Part shown: piece after piece, positions 11,193-21,516 of the stretch
Layout of the letters: each line of letters starts with the position of its first letter
How positions within the stretch are numbered: the first letter of the stretch is position 1
NCBI GenBank assembly: GCA_037042185.1
Contig: JAXQJY010000031.1
Location: 1,116,001-1,180,000 of the forward strand
Length of the DNA stretch: 64,000 nucleotides
Reading direction: 5' to 3'
Source of the DNA: Sordariomycetes sp. S80-01Y
Lineage: Eukaryota > Ascomycota > Sordariomycetes
Made by a program: the position numbers and the translations under genes
The notes under the pieces: generated by a model
Told to the model about the DNA's origin: nothing
What the model saw: only the letters and a program-made list of their open reading frames with translations
Databases searched by the model: none

Positions 11193-14100
11193 TCATGACG
11201 TCTCACTCCGCTTCGTCCAACCGACGTTGTCAAACCCACCCTTGTCGTTCTTTCGGAAGCCGATATTGTCGCGGTCGTCATCTGTTAACCTGCCCCATTC
11301 GAGAAGCAACCGGAAGAGGTATACTCCCATATCCCGCTCTCCGAGAGCTTTGTCCGCCCATTTCCTGCCCTCTTTGGCGATCCATTCCCCGTCATCGTAG
11401 CGGCTCTTCATGTTGGTCTCTCGGCCGTTGATCTTGGCTCTGTTCTCCGTCCCAGTAAAATACAGATATGTGGAGTGCAGCGAGTGGTACCGTGGGTCGA
11501 TGGGCACGAAGTGGAGGTAAGGCTGGAGCCGCTCGGTGTACCACGACCGGAATATTGTCGAGACGAATGGTACGCTGCCAGAGCGGACCGTGCGTATGAA
11601 CTCTGCGGGCGGGCTGTTCTCGTTGTCTAGCAACAAGACGTAGCGATACTCCAGCGGCTCCTGGAATTCCTCCTTTGCCCCAAAGACCTGCTTGATGAGG
11701 TCGCAGTGCTCGCCATGGCAGTTTGAGTAGCCGCCAATGCCAATGTCAAAAGGCGCCACCCTGTTGGCCTGTTCGGCCGATGTTCGCTCGTAGCTCAAAG
11801 CTTTCTTGCGCGTCGAATCTGGGAGAAGCAGCGTCACCTCATCATGACGGTCGGGGTTGTTGAATAGATGCAGAAGCCGATACTTCTGACTTGAACGCAA
11901 ATTGTGAGGTTCGATGTCTTGAGGGCCAACGGCGCCTCTCCAGAATAGCGAGTCATACCTCCGCTCGAAGGTCCATTTCATATCCGGCCGATATTTCGTC
12001 GTACCCCTGGGCAGTGGGATGAGTATATCGTTGGAGAAGTCGGTCTTTGTCAAGCTGAAGAGAGGCATCAAGGCTCTAACAGGAGGGATCTCGGGCCCTG
12101 TAGTGAAGATCTCGTGAAGGTTCTTCAGGTCCGGCTGCTCGCATACTTCCATAGCCTTGCCCCATTCGTAGAGAAAGGCATCTTTTGAGTGGCGCCTGGT
12201 GCAGTCGACGCAAAACTCGCCATGATTCCATACCGGCCACCGCCTGGCCGGTGAACTAGGACGGCAGCCATCGATGATCATGTCACGGTAATCAGCGGCT
12301 GAGACAGAAGGAAAAGCTTGCGGTTGTCCTGACAAATGCTCGTCTCTCCCGTCAAGCGTCGGCTCAGTTTGATTGACTGGACCGATGCTCGACCTCTTGG
12401 TTATCAGGTCTCCCAGGCCACCAAAATCCGCTGAGTAATGCGAATGAGCATGCTCCCAAGACGGTAGGATACGAGGCGTAGGCTCAAGGTTGATTGGAAT
12501 GACCATGTCAGGCAAATGAGCTGAGAATTCACTGATGAGACCAACCAGATCCTTCAAGTCGTTGTTGCGGGCCTCGTCCTCAACCTCTCGGTGTGAGGCT
12601 TTGCCATCCTGGATGAAGATAGCTGCGACTCCTGGCAGTTGCGCCATAGCCTCCGCCTTCTTCCTCAAAACGTCTGGCCTGACGTCTGCGAAAGCGAGCA
12701 GGTCGCTGTCAATCTGTCCAAAAGTATCGATCACAGCTGTACCTTTGGCGAACTCGAACCAACTGTCAAAGTTTGGTGGCGGCGATCGCCCTTCGTGCCG
12801 CTCCATATAAGTATCTGCGGCCACCTTTGCGAACTGGCTGATGGCAGCCTCTGACCGCCATCGGTCGTGCGCAGTATTTGCCTTGAAGATAAGATCGCTG
12901 ATGGGGTGTCTCGGGTAGTCTATGGGTTTGTTCAACCAGACCTTGAATGTTAAGATGATGGTGAGCAGCATCAATAGAGTGGAGAGCAAGGTTCTTCCAG
13001 CGAAGAAGACTCTCTTGACCTCGTGGAAGTATAGAAAGAAGACTGCGCCAATCACCACCGTCCAGGCTGGCACGACTGAATCCTTTCGATACATATGCAG
13101 CCAAGTACCGTAGTCTATCGCGTTGCTGATGGAGCTCCAGACTCCCACAAGGATCGTGATGGCACTGGTGGGCAGCAAAGGTGAGGTCTCGCAGACCCAA
13201 GTCGCCGCACACATGACCACTACGGCAAAGGCCACGCTGTCGACCATAATATCAAAAGCGTAGAGCGAGCCGAAAGACACCTTGAAATGCGAATTGCCTT
13301 CAAACATTGCGGCTCCAAGCCACAAGAAGCCCATGGAGGTTGCGGATAGGGTAAGGGCTGAGCCCAATGTACGAAGGCGCAGCTTCATCGTTCGGGTCCA
13401 CGCCAGGATTCTCCATAGCAGTACAGTGATGACTGCATCCAGGGCAAGGCCTGCCAGCTGCAGGAACAGCACCGAGTTCCAACTGTCCACCGGCTCGAGG
13501 CAAAAATAAGTTGACCGGGTTATCTGACCGGCAGAGTGAAAGGTGCCGAGGGTGAAAACAATGACGCTCACGCCGGCAAGGAGCATCTGGACGCGAGGAC
13601 CACTGAACCAATCCGAAATGTCGTCGAAGATTGTCCGCCATGGATCATCCGGGTCTGCAGCTGGCGGGAAGCCATAGTTTCGGCGAGTAGCAAAGATCTC
13701 GTAGGCAAACAAAACAACGCATAGAAAGGACTGATAGACATTAGTACCACCTCAAAGCGGAGGGCCTTGTTGACTCACCTCTATGCCCGGCGCCGCACAT
13801 TGCTGTTGGTAATTCACTCTGTTAAAGAGCTCCAAACGGACAACAACACACACGACCAGTGCAGGTAGGAAATATCTCTTGGGCCTGTTTGGAATCAACG
13901 CGTTGTTCCCCCGATTTGCAGGCTCTTTCCCCTGATCAAGCAACCCTCCCTCGACTCCGGGTCTTTTCGACGAGGTAAACCTCCCATCCACTCCAGGCAG
14001 CCACCGCGTGAAATAACTGGCGGCGAAGCAAACCGCCCCCGAAAGCAATAGCACTAGTAACGACGAAAGTCGCGGTCGCCCTGCTCATTCAGTTAGGGAC

Positions 14101-14267
14101 CGTCATGCGGATTGGCTGGGCAAGCTTACCTGATAATGAGTGGCGTTCCAAGGAACCTGAGAGATAGGCAAACGACAAGATCGTGCTATGAGTGTCAGAA
14201 ATGGTTCGTTCTCACGGCGGAATACCGACCCTATCGCGGCAAAATGAACGACATCCTGGTGAGCCAT
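11193..14267 (-). CDS. GT90 family multipass membrane glycosyltransferase (CAP10-like)
   Basis: Four-exon model, complement of 14216-14267, 14130-14156, 13779-14080 and 11193-13730; 972 residues. All introns are GT..AG (59, 49 and 48 nt) and the phases agree; exon 2 is a 27-nt micro-exon. The N-terminal half holds several hydrophobic helices (for example VQMLLAGVSVIVFTLGTF and FLYFHEVKRVFF). The C-terminal half, from about residue 520, reads as a GT90/CAP10 domain: YRDMIIDGC, FCVDCTRRH, DMKWTFERRYDSLFWRGA, YRYVLLLDNE, and a closing SVPFVSTIFRSWY segment where the family holds a nucleotide-sugar site. GT90 enzymes (cryptococcal Cap10/Cxt1) are xylosyl- or related transferases of the secretory pathway making glycans or capsule; the exact donor here is unknown. 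The C-terminal three quarters are certain; the first two small exons (start at 14267) are inferred. It shares a divergent promoter with pfa4. Confidence 0.8.
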
Positions 14268-14685
14268 TCTGCCATGGCACTAGGCGGCGGCCGCCGTGGG
14301 TCGAATTAGGTTGTACTCCGATCTCGCGTTCACCTCTTCATTCTTCAAGGAAGACAACAAGGTTGTGAAAAAATGGGACACAGCGATTGGTCTTGCGGAT
14401 GAATTTCACTTGAGAACAATGAGATGCCAAATGTAAGCCCAAGAGGCTGAATTCAGGGGATGGACCGTGATGAAGTCAGTCCTTACATAATCACGGACCC
14501 TTGACGCGCCGCGCCTGCCCGAGATCTGGACCCCTGAAACCCCAAATTTTCCGACCCCTGGGGGCAGACGTCACTTTCCGCGTCCCCCAAAGATCCATTT
14601 CGTGTTCCCTTTATTTGCTACAGGTTAACCTCAACAACAGCCACCGCCTACTTCTCAAGAGTCGAATGCCTGGACCGCCGTCGTA
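14268..14685. promoter_or_regulatory. Divergent promoter between the GT90 gene and pfa4
   Basis: A 418-base head-to-head interval. It contains AGACGTCAC at 14566-14574, seven of eight bases of a palindromic CRE/bZIP site (TGACGTCA), 112 nt before the pfa4 ATG. The site is a sequence match only; binding is not shown. Confidence 0.4.
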
Positions 14686-15981
14686 ATGGCTGGCGTAAGC
14701 GACGCCCCCCTCATCCAGACCATCGCCGTCCCCTCCGTCTCCCTCCTCATCGCCTTCCTCGGCTTCTTCTCCCAATTCGTCTTCCACTACTTCGACACCC
14801 TCGATCCCGGTCCACCCACTAGACGAGAGACCTACATCTTCAATACCTTGCTCGCCATATTATACTACACCTACTTCAAAGCTGTCACCGTCGATCCGGG
14901 CCGCTATGAATTCGAAGACAAGGTCATAGAAGTCAAGGAAGATGCCACGCAAGGACAGAGGTGGTGCAAAAAGTGCGAAGCCCCCAAGCCCCCGAGGGCG
15001 CATCATTGCAGGCATTGCAGGAGATGTGTGCCAAAGATGGATCATCACTGCCCATGGACGAGAAACTGTGTGAGCATGACGACCTTCCCACACTTTCTCA
15101 GGTTTCTGGTCTACACGAATCTGAGCCTGTGGATGTTTGGATACCTGACTTGGCAGCGGTTTTACGCCATCTGGGAGAGCAGGCACATGCCGGCGTATTT
15201 GGGACCGAGCTTGCCTGCTTTGGTGGCGCTGGCAGTGCTGAGTCTCGTGGGCTTCGTGGTAAGCGTGGCGTTGGGCATCATGTTGGTCAACACTCTGAAA
15301 AGCTGGCTATTCAATCAAACGATGATCGAGGGCTGGGAGGTTGATAGGCATGAAGCTATCGCTGAGCGAGGGGGCCGGGATTGGTGGGATGTTGTGGGTG
15401 CGGACGGGAAGAAGGTCCGCTTCGAGAAGATTGAGTTCCCTTACGATATTGGATTTTTTGAGAACATGTCCCAGGCTATGGGGACTAGCAATGTAATTTG
15501 GTGGTTCTTCCCGTTTGCTGGCAATCCAAAGGTTGGAAAAGGTGGGAAAGGGCCCGCGTGGGTTTGGGAAGAGAATGGGTTCAATCGCAAAGAGGGCATG
15601 TGGCCGCCCCCTGACCCGGAGAAAATCCGCAAGGCAGCACGACAGTGGCCGGCCGCGAGGAGGGACTACGCTGCTGAGCTGCGAGAGCTGGACTTGAGTC
15701 CAGAGCAGCAAAAGGAGGCATTTAAACAACGCCAAGAAGTGGACATGAAAAGAAAGAACAAGCTGGTAGCCGAGTTAGAGGAGTTGGACGATGTCGACGA
15801 CGCCAGTAACGACGGTGACGAAGTTGGGGATGTGGTCGTAGATAGTGGTCCGGGTTGGGTCAACACTGACGGCGAGCGCCTGCGAGACTACGGCGTCGAC
15901 GAGGATACCGATGATGAGGATGTCCCTATTGGCGAGCTTATCCGGCGGCGCAAGTTTCTACAGAAGGATCAAGACAGCTAG
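14686..15981 (+). CDS. pfa4: Palmitoyltransferase Pfa4 (DHHC type)
   Basis: Single exon, 431 residues, starting MAGVSDAPLIQT. The DHHC cysteine-rich domain lies at about residues 92-145: WCKKCEAPKPPRAHHC, RHCRRCVPKMDHHCPW, RNCVS. The catalytic Cys is in DHHC. Four hydrophobic segments flank it in the family pattern (two before, two after, including FLRFLVYTNLSLWMFGYL and LVALAVLSLVGFVVSVALG). The C-terminal third is hydrophilic, with Glu/Asp-rich stretches and VDEDTDDEDVPIGELIRRR. Pfa4 acylates cysteines of membrane proteins in the ER; in yeast its substrate is chitin synthase Chs3. Length and the long acidic tail fit filamentous-fungal Pfa4. The enzyme class is certain; the Pfa4 subfamily is assigned from overall layout. 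Confidence 0.93.
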   Translation: MAGVSDAPLIQTIAVPSVSLLIAFLGFFSQFVFHYFDTLDPGPPTRRETYIFNTLLAILYYTYFKAVTVDPGRYEFEDKVIEVKEDATQGQRWCKKCEAPKPPRAHHCRHCRRCVPKMDHHCPWTRNCVSMTTFPHFLRFLVYTNLSLWMFGYLTWQRFYAIWESRHMPAYLGPSLPALVALAVLSLVGFVVSVALGIMLVNTLKSWLFNQTMIEGWEVDRHEAIAERGGRDWWDVVGADGKKVRFEKIEFPYDIGFFENMSQAMGTSNVIWWFFPFAGNPKVGKGGKGPAWVWEENGFNRKEGMWPPPDPEKIRKAARQWPAARRDYAAELRELDLSPEQQKEAFKQRQEVDMKRKNKLVAELEELDDVDDASNDGDEVGDVVVDSGPGWVNTDGERLRDYGVDEDTDDEDVPIGELIRRRKFLQKDQDS

Positions 15982-16236
15982 CAGGCCATGGTGTGAACAA
16001 TTCAATTCATGAGAGATTCTCAAAAGACCATATTTCAACCGTCCGCCGCTCAGATAGAGCAACAAGCTCCTCAAAACACCATGGCTTGCAACGATACGCG
16101 ATCGCCGTAGCGCCGATGTCTATACAATTGCAGGATAAGAAAGTTCGAACCACCAACACAACGCCACCTCTGTTCGATTCAACAAGGCAAGCCGTCTCCT
16201 ATCCAAGACTCATCCTCCACGCTAAGCCGCATTCGT

Positions 16237-19200
16237 TCACCAGTCATCATCAGCGTTGTTCTGTTGCCTCTGCATAGCGTTCTTCCTAGCGAGGAGAGCA
16301 TCCGCCAAGCTACCGCCGAGACTAGGTTGAGGCGTTGTACTCCTGCTGCTGTCGGAGTTGTTCGCACCGTTGAGGCTCATCCCAGAATCTCGTTGTTGAA
16401 GGTCAGCAGGCTTGCGAGCTGCTGCAGGACGCTTGGCTGGAGGCGCTGGAGGCGCAGGCTTCTTTGCAGGGGGCGCAGGTGCGGCAGCTTGTTCCTCGAC
16501 ATAGGCGGCAGGGACCCAAGCTTGTCCCTCTGCTGTTTTGGCGAGCCACCATCCTGTCGCTCGTTAGTGGTCACGAAAAGAACGCCACTGTGAGGGTGTA
16601 CATACCGTTGTTCTCCTTTTGGACGATTTCGATCAGATCACCGGCACTGATAGATAGCTCGTTCTCCCTTTGGCCAGCAAAGTCATACAGGACCTTTGCC
16701 ATGACTTTGGCCGGTTTGGCCGGCGGAGCCGCAGGCGGGGGCGGAGGCGGCGCCCTCGTACCACCGCCGGTACTTCCCGCGTTTTTGGTGTGGGTAGGTA
16801 GCGTAGTGGTATTGTTTGCCGCAGGTGTCGGAACGGGGCGAGGAGCGGGTGTTGGTGTAGGAGTCGCAGACGCAGCGCTAACAGCAGCCGGAAGCTGAGG
16901 CACAGTGCGAGCAGCGTTTGCGCCGGGTCTGGGCTTAGCTGTGCGGTTACCCGTGAGCCTCGAAGGTCGGCCGTTGGGACCTCCGGGTTTGATAAGCTTG
17001 CCGCGGGTAATGGGTTTGGGAGGCACGGGCTTGCCCTTCGGTGTCGGTCGAGATCCAGACTGGGGTGACTCTCCTTGAGTAGTGTGGACAGCACCACTCT
17101 TATAAAAGTCCGCGCGTTGTTGCGAATCCTTCAAAACCTTGACCTGCTGCATTTTTCCAGGCTTCTTGGCATACTCGATTTGGTCTGCAATTTTGAGATT
17201 GAAACCACCTGGCATGACCCGCTGCATCTGAGTGAACATCTCTGTCTTCAAGATACAGTTCATCAGGGGATCGGGCTCTTGCTGCGATCCAATGCCGAGC
17301 GAGAAGAAGTCGTCCTGGCACGTAGACACGCCGACGTATTTGATTGAGCCCAGCGGTACTGCCTTCTCAACAACAATGGATGGCTGGCCGTTCACCAAAC
17401 TTTGCGCAATGATGTAGAACTTGCTGTTGGTGATGACGATGATGCGTGGGCTAAGTTTACTCGAGCGACCAAACTTGGCTTCCAGGAGCTCGCCGCGGCA
17501 CGAGAAGACAGCCCGCTCGTTCGAGCTGATATTGGCAGCCTGCCGTATCATCGAGCCAAAGCCAGTGGAAGCGTTGACACCCAAGTAGTCACCAAGGAAC
17601 CTCCTTGAGCCGAGCAGACTCATGCGTCTCCTCTCTTTGCGACCTCCAAGCACACGGTGGCCCTGGTCTCTCAGCTGTAAGAATTCAGCACCGGTGCGCT
17701 TCTTGCGCCAGAATCGCTGAATTCTCGTGGCGGACTCGGCACGGTATGCAAGGTAGGCCCTCCACATGCGCTGGATTCTCGTAGCCATATTGTGCCAGTA
17801 TCGGTCGCGCATGTGCTCGAGCGCAAAGAGCGTCTCCGGAGCCTTGATGAAGGCCTTGGTAACACCCATTTGCCATTCCTCCTTAGGTATACTTGTGTCT
17901 TTGAGAATCTGCTTTACAGCAGCTTCAGTGCTGCCATCCCAAGTGTACTCTCCAGCATACGATGTTGCAGGGGAGAGGAGGAAAAAGCGATCGACAAACT
18001 TGTCGAAATCCTGACGATACGCGAAGCCAGCACGACGGATACGAACGTTTTCTTGAAGACCAAGGTACTTGATCTGATGGAGAACATTGGGGTTGTTGTA
18101 CTCCGTGGGCGACTTATTCTCGTTGGGCTTGATGGTTCGGATGTAAGAGGGCTGACATTTCATCAGAGTCTCGACAAGGGCGTTTGCAGATGTCCTGATG
18201 CGATCGCCAGCCGTGGGAGGCTGCCTTCGGTTGTCTTGGTCGACCTGGTGAGGGAAAAGCTCATGGACGAAAGAGTTGCCACTCTCCTGGAACAAGTTTA
18301 GGAGACCCTTCAGAAGCTGGTCCTTGTTCTTGTCGGTGATGCCGTCGACGGTATAAGCTACGTCTCCGGCGTAGTGATTGATGATGAAGTTGCCCTGGCG
18401 AGGCGTCAAGTGAGGGTTCGACATGCTGTTTACAGTCTGCATGAAAGTCCTGTCGCAAGCAGCCGGGTCGGCATGTGCAGTCTTCGTGGCATCCTTCAAG
18501 GCGGAGAAGACACCGACTGGTCGTGTCTGCTCAATGAGGTCACACACAATCTTGTTATCGAAGTACTTGATGGGTGTCCACTGGATCTGTTCCCTCTCGT
18601 ACTCCTCCTGCTCAGCCTTGAGTGTGAGCTGGATAAAGATCTGCTGGAGCTTCTCGTTCACGTAGTTGATACACAGCTGCTCGAAACTGTTCTTTTCGAA
18701 AATCTCGAAACCGTAGATATCCAAGATGCCGATGCTGTTGGTGGTCGCTTGTTTCGACTTGAGCGACTTGTTAACTCTGCCGACGATCCAGTCGAATAGA
18801 TTGCTGTAGATGGCTTTGGCTAACGCGTCTCTGGTGGCAGCTGCCTGGGCAGGGTTCGCCGGCGACTCGATAACCTCTCCGCTACGAGGCGTCAAAATGC
18901 GAATCGTGATGCCATGAACCAACTGGTCAGGCGTACACTCCAGCAGGTATGCCGCAAAGTCCACGACTGACCTATCCACAACCTCCGCGTAACCGCTCTG
19001 GTCCTCCCTGAACTGAATGTTGCCTATCCATAGAATAGCGGCCAACATTCTGAAAATGCTGTCCTGCTCCGACTGGGAAAGGCCAATAACCTTCATCGCA
19101 TTCAGAGTATCCTGGAACTCCGCCAGATCATCAATTCCATCGACGTCGAAACATTTCGATCGGCTCGTGTAGAGGTATGTCTCGGGCTTTTGCACACCGA

Positions 19201-19996
19201 ATTGCTGCTGGTACTGGCTCGAGGCACCCTTGGTGAACTGGTAGAAGATGTGAAAGTTTCGCTCGTTCGCGATCTGACCAACAACCCGCGACTTCTCGAG
19301 CAGGTAGTTGGTGATATCGGCGCCGACAGGCTCGCCTTGCTGGTTGAAATAGATCTGCAGATACTTCCCAAAACGCGACGAGTTGTTGTTCCGCAAAGTC
19401 TTGGCATTTCCAAAGGACTCTAGCAGCGGGTTGGTGGCCAGCACCATGTCCTTGATCTGCTTGATGTCGCCTGACTCTCCACCCGATACGTTGGCGATGT
19501 ATTGCATTATGCGCTTCGCAGCCTCCGTTTTTCCAGCACCCGACTCGCCTGAGATGATGACACATTGGTTATCCGAATAGGCCTTCATGTTGTAGTACGC
19601 AGACTCGGCGATGGCGAAAACATGAGGCGGCATCTCGAGACGGTTCTTGCCCTTGTAGCTGTCCAGGACCTGATCGGTGTAGATACCGAGATCCCGGAAG
19701 GGGTTGACGGAAACCAGCACATGGCCGATGTAGGTGTAGATTTCGCGGGCATCGAATCGCTTCTTGAGGTTTTCGTTGATGGCTTCGTTGGAGACTTTGC
19801 TCAGCAGCGTCAAGTCTGACACGCCGACCTCCTTCTTCTTGGTGGTTTCGAAAGTGGCCTTCTTGGGCTTCGGGGCGGATGATGCGCCGGGCTGCGCTGC
19901 CCTGGCGGCTTTGTCTTTGGCGCGCCGCGTGACTCCCTATGGCGATGGTGTGGTCAGCTTGTGTCAATCGATTGAGGGGCATGGGCACCGTACCAT
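16237..19996 (-). CDS. myo1: Class I myosin with TH1, SH3 and acidic tail
   Basis: Three exons, complement of 19994-19996, 16606-19936 and 16237-16553; introns of 57 and 52 nt; 1216 residues. Exon 1 is only the ATG; exon 2 begins [17 protein letters not shown]. The motor has the P-loop [12 protein letters not shown], switch I NNSSRFGK and the relay [16 protein letters not shown]. Two IQ motifs follow ([26 protein letters not shown]), then a basic TH1 membrane-binding region, a Pro-rich stretch, an SH3 domain ([16 protein letters not shown]) split by the last intron inside NNGWWLAK, and a C-terminal acidic NNADDDW that in this family binds and activates Arp2/3. It is the single myosin I of filamentous fungi (MyoA), driving actin patches, endocytosis and hyphal growth, and the known target of phenamacril-type inhibitors in Fusarium. 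Residue details are seen; roles come from the family. It converges on pfa4 with 255 nt between stops. Confidence 0.96.
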
Positions 19997-21242
19997 GATT
20001 AGAGATGTGGTGGTGGTTGGAGAGGGGTGCGGTCTAGTCGCTCATGGGTCGTAAGGGTCATAAAGCTGCAAGACACCGTGGAGGGCGAAAGGACAGGCGC
20101 AAAAAGGGCAAAGAAAAGGTGCACGACAACGTCGCTGGACAGAAGACGTTGGTTGTTGGGTTCAAGATGCGCCTCCAACCACAGGCACGACTTGAACCGG
20201 TGTGGTGGGTGGTGCCTGACGCCGCTGGTGACGAAACCCGATGATTTACCGCTCGTTGCACTGCCTCCTACAACACGACTCGGTGGCGGTAAAAAAAAAA
20301 CTCACCAACGAATATTGAACTCGCCCGAAGCTGTAGCGCCACGGATAGCTCTCAACGGGATTAGATTGGGAGCGAGTCCGGATGATATTGGCAATTCCTT
20401 GCCGCACAAGAGCCTGAGAGTAGCTCTTCGTCGAGACGATCCTTAGCGCTCATTGGGTTGTTCAGCTCGAGCGAGTTGCGTCATAATGCGTCCGTCGTCA
20501 TCAGCACGGAGCGGACTAAAGAAGTCCTTCCAGTCGTTTCACTATTCACCGGCATCTTTCTCAACGATTTCTGTTACCTCCAGTAAACTTTTTGTGTTCG
20601 CTTGCGTGGCAGGCAACCGAGCTGCCATCCACGCGGAACCCGGCGGAACCAGCTTGCCTTACAACGATCCAGTAGAGGTATACGCGGATGAAGATGAACA
20701 CGTCAAGAGCATCGCGGGAGCTACTTTCGGACGTCCTCATGTTTGATGCACTTTTCTCACTTGTCACGTCTTGATCTAACCCCGACAACCCCCAAAACAA
20801 GACTACTCGAGCTCGACTTGCTCGAAAAGGCACGGTCAATCGATGCTCAGCAATCATCCCCTCATCGGTGTCGTGGCGACTTCTTCGTAGACGTGGATTG
20901 GCTGCGTCTAAGTCTGTTCATGCAGCAAAGTTAAGCCAGGGCCTGGTACATTGACCGAGCCGCATGTGTAACACATTGAAGCAACGACAGTGTTGAAAGC
21001 TGAAAACGGTTCCAATTGTAAACTTCCATCGCTCTATCCATCTATCGTTCACCTATGACCTGACGCAATGACTTCAACTTCGCCCTTGTAAGTGCAAAAC
21101 CCAGACCTATTGACAACACCCGCGAACCCGGAGGATAAAATACCAAACCCCTCTTGAAGCATCCGTGTTCTACAATCCTTCTCAGCCGGTGATCAACCCG
21201 CTACGTCAATTAAATCATGCCGCAATGGCAAACGACACGTTC
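19997..21242. other. Intergenic, myosin I promoter and 5' leader
   Basis: About 1.25 kb upstream of the myosin ATG and downstream of the small Ser-rich gene. Contains an A10 run at 20291-20300. Short open frames show no recognisable protein. No repeat family is visible. Confidence 0.6.
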
Positions 21243-21516
21243 TTAACGCTTGTTCAGGTAGTTGCTGTTGGCGTTGTAGGCCGGGGTTGGTTCGTGTGAG
21301 CTTTTCCCACTGGATTTGGGTTGTGCTTTCACGACAGGATGCCCAGTAGCTTTGTGCCCGCCTGTTTAAGTGTGAGCACTGGAACCTGCAGACAAGAACA
21401 TAGGAGATCATACTGGAGCGGGAAGAAGAGCCCCCAGACGAGCCCGAGCGGGAGGAGTGGCCCGTCGAAGGCTGACTAGAGCCGCGGGAGGAGGTGTCGT
21501 AAGAGGAACGGGCCAT
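21243..21516 (-). CDS. Small Ser-rich hypothetical protein (73 aa)
   Basis: Not recognised. Two exons, complement of 21414-21516 and 21243-21361, with a 52-nt intron (GTATGA donor, AACAG acceptor). Read unspliced, the frame changes into an unlikely Arg/Gln/Cys-rich tail; splicing instead gives a smooth low-complexity product of 73 residues. The first half is Ser/Gly-rich (SSRSGSSGGSSSRSS) and the second half is Lys/Pro/Ser-rich, ending PAYNANSNYLNKR. There is no signal peptide, cysteine or membrane segment; the protein is expected to be disordered and basic. Tiny Ser-rich proteins of this style are common in Sordariomycetes and usually unnamed. The model rests on composition and the consistent splice phase. 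Confidence 0.55.

Noticed and set aside
16633-19580. Several antisense or alternate-frame open stretches within myosin I (for example 17792-18301, 18374-18799, 19131-19565)
   Set aside because: Shadows of a certain gene.
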